Source: CAVVFX01 sp963747535
GTDB taxonomy: Bacteria; Acidobacteriota; Terriglobia; Bryobacterales; Bryobacteraceae
Length of the DNA stretch: 64,000 nucleotides
NCBI GenBank assembly: GCA_963747535.1
Contig: CAVVFX010000017.1
Location: 620,001 to 684,000 of the forward strand
Direction of reading: 5' to 3'
Under the pieces are notes generated by a model. That model was not told the DNA's origin and did not search any database. It worked only from the letters and a program-made list of their open reading frames with translations. Made by a program: the position numbers and the translations under genes. Shown one piece after another: positions 61,934 through 64,000 of the stretch (position 1 is its first letter; every line of letters begins with the position of its first letter).

Positions 61934-64000
61934 TGTGGAAGACGGTCACCCGCGTGGAGACCGGCAAGATTATTCCCTGGATCGCGCTCCGGAACACTTT
62001 CGGAGTAGCCTGCCCGCTCGTTCTGGGACTCCTGTACGGCCAACTTTCCGCCGGCCTGGTGATGAGTCTCGGCGCACTCAACGTATCTTTCTCTGACGGC
62101 AAGGATCCCTATCAACAGCGCGCCCGGCGCATGGTGCTCGCCAGTTTCTTCTGTGGCCTGGCAGTCGTGATCGGGTCCCTGACGGGGCGCGACCCCATCG
62201 CCGCCACGCTGATCGCCGCATGGTGGGCCTTCGGCGCAGCGATGATGGTCGCGCTCGGCACTACCGCGGGCGATATCGGGACGATCAGCCTGGTAGTCCT
62301 GGTGGTCTTCGCCGCGCAACCGATGGAGCCGCACAAGGCGCTGCTCTCCGGCCTGCTGGAATTCAGCGGCGGCTTATTCCAGACTCTGCTCGCCGTCGCG
62401 AGCTGGTTCCATCAACGCTATGAGCCGGAACGCCGCGCGCTGGGAACGCTCTATGCCAGCCTGAAACGCATGATCGAGCAGCACGTCGACGCGAGTGAAG
62501 CTCCGCCTGCCACCTCGCAAAGCAGCGAAGCGGGGAAAGCGCTGGAGGCGCTCAGCCGGGATTATTCGCTGGAAGGCGAACGCTACCGCTCATTGTTCTC
62601 CCAGGCGGAACGGGCGAGGCTCACGATCCTCGCGATCAAACGGCTGCGTGCGCGCCTGCGCCGCGAGGCGGCGGCCGATTCCGCGGCGGTGCTCGACCGG
62701 GTGCTGGAAATCGCCGCGCGCGTTTGCGGGGAAGTGAGCCGCCTGCTGCTCCGGGAGGTAGTTTCCATTCACGTCGCGAACGAACTGGACGAGTTGCCCG
62801 TGCTTGAAAAAAGCCTTCCCGATGATGCCCGGTTCCTAGTCGCCGCGCTGGCCGGACAGCTTCGCGCGGCAGTATCCCTGGCGTCGCATTCGATCGGCGC
62901 GGGACAACGCGCCTTCGAGCGTCAGGAGGCAAGAAAGCCGTTGGCGTTGCGGCTGAGTAGTTCGCTCTCGATCCTGCGCGCCAATCTCTCGCTGCGCTCG
63001 GCGGCGTTTCGCCATGCTCTCCGCCTGGCGGTCTGCATTGCGCTCGGCGTGGCTATCGGGCGCAGTCTTGGATTGGCGCGGCCTTATTGGATCCCGATGA
63101 CCATTGCCATCGTCCTCAAGCCCGACTTCAGCACTACCTTCAGCCGGGGCGCGCTGCGCGCGGCCGGAACCTATGCCGGCCTCATCGTCGCCACGGGACT
63201 GTTCCACGTGATGAATCCGACGGCTGCGCAACAGATCGCGCTGATCGCGGCCTTCACTTTTCTCTTGCGCTGCTTCGGTCCCGCCAATTACGGGATTCTG
63301 ACGGCCGCTGTCAGCGGACTGGTGGTGTTGCTGATCGCGCTGACGGGCGTCGCTCCACAGCAGGTCATCCTGGCGCGCGGAATCAACACGACGATCGGAG
63401 GACTGCTGGCACTGGTCGCGTATGCAGTCTGGCCGACCTGGGAGCGTGCGCAACTTCCGGAAACCATGGCGGCCGTGCTGGATGCCTATCGTCAGTACCT
63501 TCTGGTTTTGACCCGAGCCTACCAGTCCCGGTCGCAATCCCCTGCGGAATTGGAGTCCCTCCGGCTAGCCGCGCGGCTCGCCCGCTCCAACATGGAGGCC
63601 TCCGTCGAACGCTATCGCGCGGAGCCGGGTGCGTCGCACGACGAGATGGAAAGGCTGATGGCGATGCTGGCGAGCTCGCACCGGTTTGTGCATGCGCTCA
63701 TGACCATCGAGGCGGAGCTTGCCGCCAATCCGTCGCGCTCCATCCCGCCGGCCTTCAACCAGTTCTTCGATGCGGTCTTCCGGACCTTGGAGTTGCTGGT
63801 GGCTACTTTGCGGGGGGCGCGTCCTACCGCAATCGAGTTTCCCGATCTGCGCGAGGCCCACACCCAGCTCCTGCAATCCGGCGGCTCCGATTTCACTCTG
63901 CTGGCTACCGAAACGGACCGCATCGCCAATAGCCTGAATACGCTGCGCGAGCAGGTCGTGATGTGGTGCGATGCTACGCAGTCAAAGGCCGACCACGAAA
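61934..64000 (+). CDS. FUSC-family membrane protein (3' partial)
   Basis: The frame is open from a TGA at 61898 to the window end, so the gene is cut. TTG 61934 or GTG 61955 is the likely start. Translation shows two blocks of membrane helices (IPWIALRNTFGVACPLVLG, then VMSLGALNVSFSD; later FRHALRLAVCIALGVAIGR and PYWIPMTIAIVLKPDF), with a soluble helical region between and another after. This is the aromatic-acid exporter/YccS layout. It is transcribed divergently from the RND operon, 158 bp away, and may also export small organic acids. Confidence 0.88.

Noticed and set aside
62836..63537. 233-codon minus-strand frame opposite the FUSC gene
   Set aside because: It is the complement of a clear FUSC-family frame that runs open to the window end; composition (Arg/Gln/Asp-rich) is typical of a shadow.

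Overview
The window reads as a chromosomal segment of an Acidobacteriota bacterium close to Candidatus Solibacter / Bryobacterales. Grounds: a large secreted kumamolisin-type protease ends in what looks like the 'Solibacter C-terminal' (TIGR03437-like) module, coding is GC-rich with long operons, and the inventory (M16 pairs, RND efflux, cbb3-type respiration, many short dispersed intergenic repeats) fits that group. The taxon is inference; no rRNA lies in the window.

Layout. 1-1330: 3' part of a JAMM-like/TonB fusion protein. 14991-1324 (minus strand): a compact respiratory block of about 13.7 kb. It reads CcoS-like protein, Rieske protein, cytochrome b, heptaheme cytochrome c, CcoN, CcoO, two small membrane proteins, a GltD-like flavoprotein with ferredoxin domains, a SafE-type permease, CcoG, a 46-residue membrane peptide, CcoI and a small ATPase. 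It looks like a bc complex and a cbb3 oxidase built together with their copper-maturation factors; no classical dihaem CcoP was found. 15199-15842: an ORF6N-domain gene whose upstream palindrome is repeated inside its own coding sequence. 15849-20465: oligopeptidase, YgfZ, PHP phosphoesterase, a secreted protein and tRNA-Gly.

20743-30468: replication locus dnaA-dnaN-gyrB, without recF. The gyrB product carries an extra N-terminal domain that aligns along its length with domain I of the neighbouring DnaA. The last 349 bp of gyrB are repeated 4,258 bp downstream, and the two copies bracket an accessory island. The island holds an HD-phosphohydrolase/phosphoribosyltransferase-like fusion protein, a small partner gene and a divergent XRE regulator with an array of palindromic operators. 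This is the most likely place for an undescribed (possibly anti-phage) system.

30978-47135: housekeeping and metabolism: glmS, yjbQ, a sugar transporter/galK operon, pdxR-pdxS-pdxT, a phosphatase, a stress-type cluster (PRC-barrel, DUF892, SRPBCC, zinc alcohol dehydrogenase), and scpA-scpB-rluB. 47473-64000: secreted kumamolisin-like protease, a LolA-like protein, a pair of M16 peptidase-family proteins, an adaptor-pump-outer-membrane RND tripartite efflux operon, and a divergent FUSC-family protein cut by the window end. Several families of short palindromic or tandem repeats sit between genes, and two of them have been incorporated into signal peptides.
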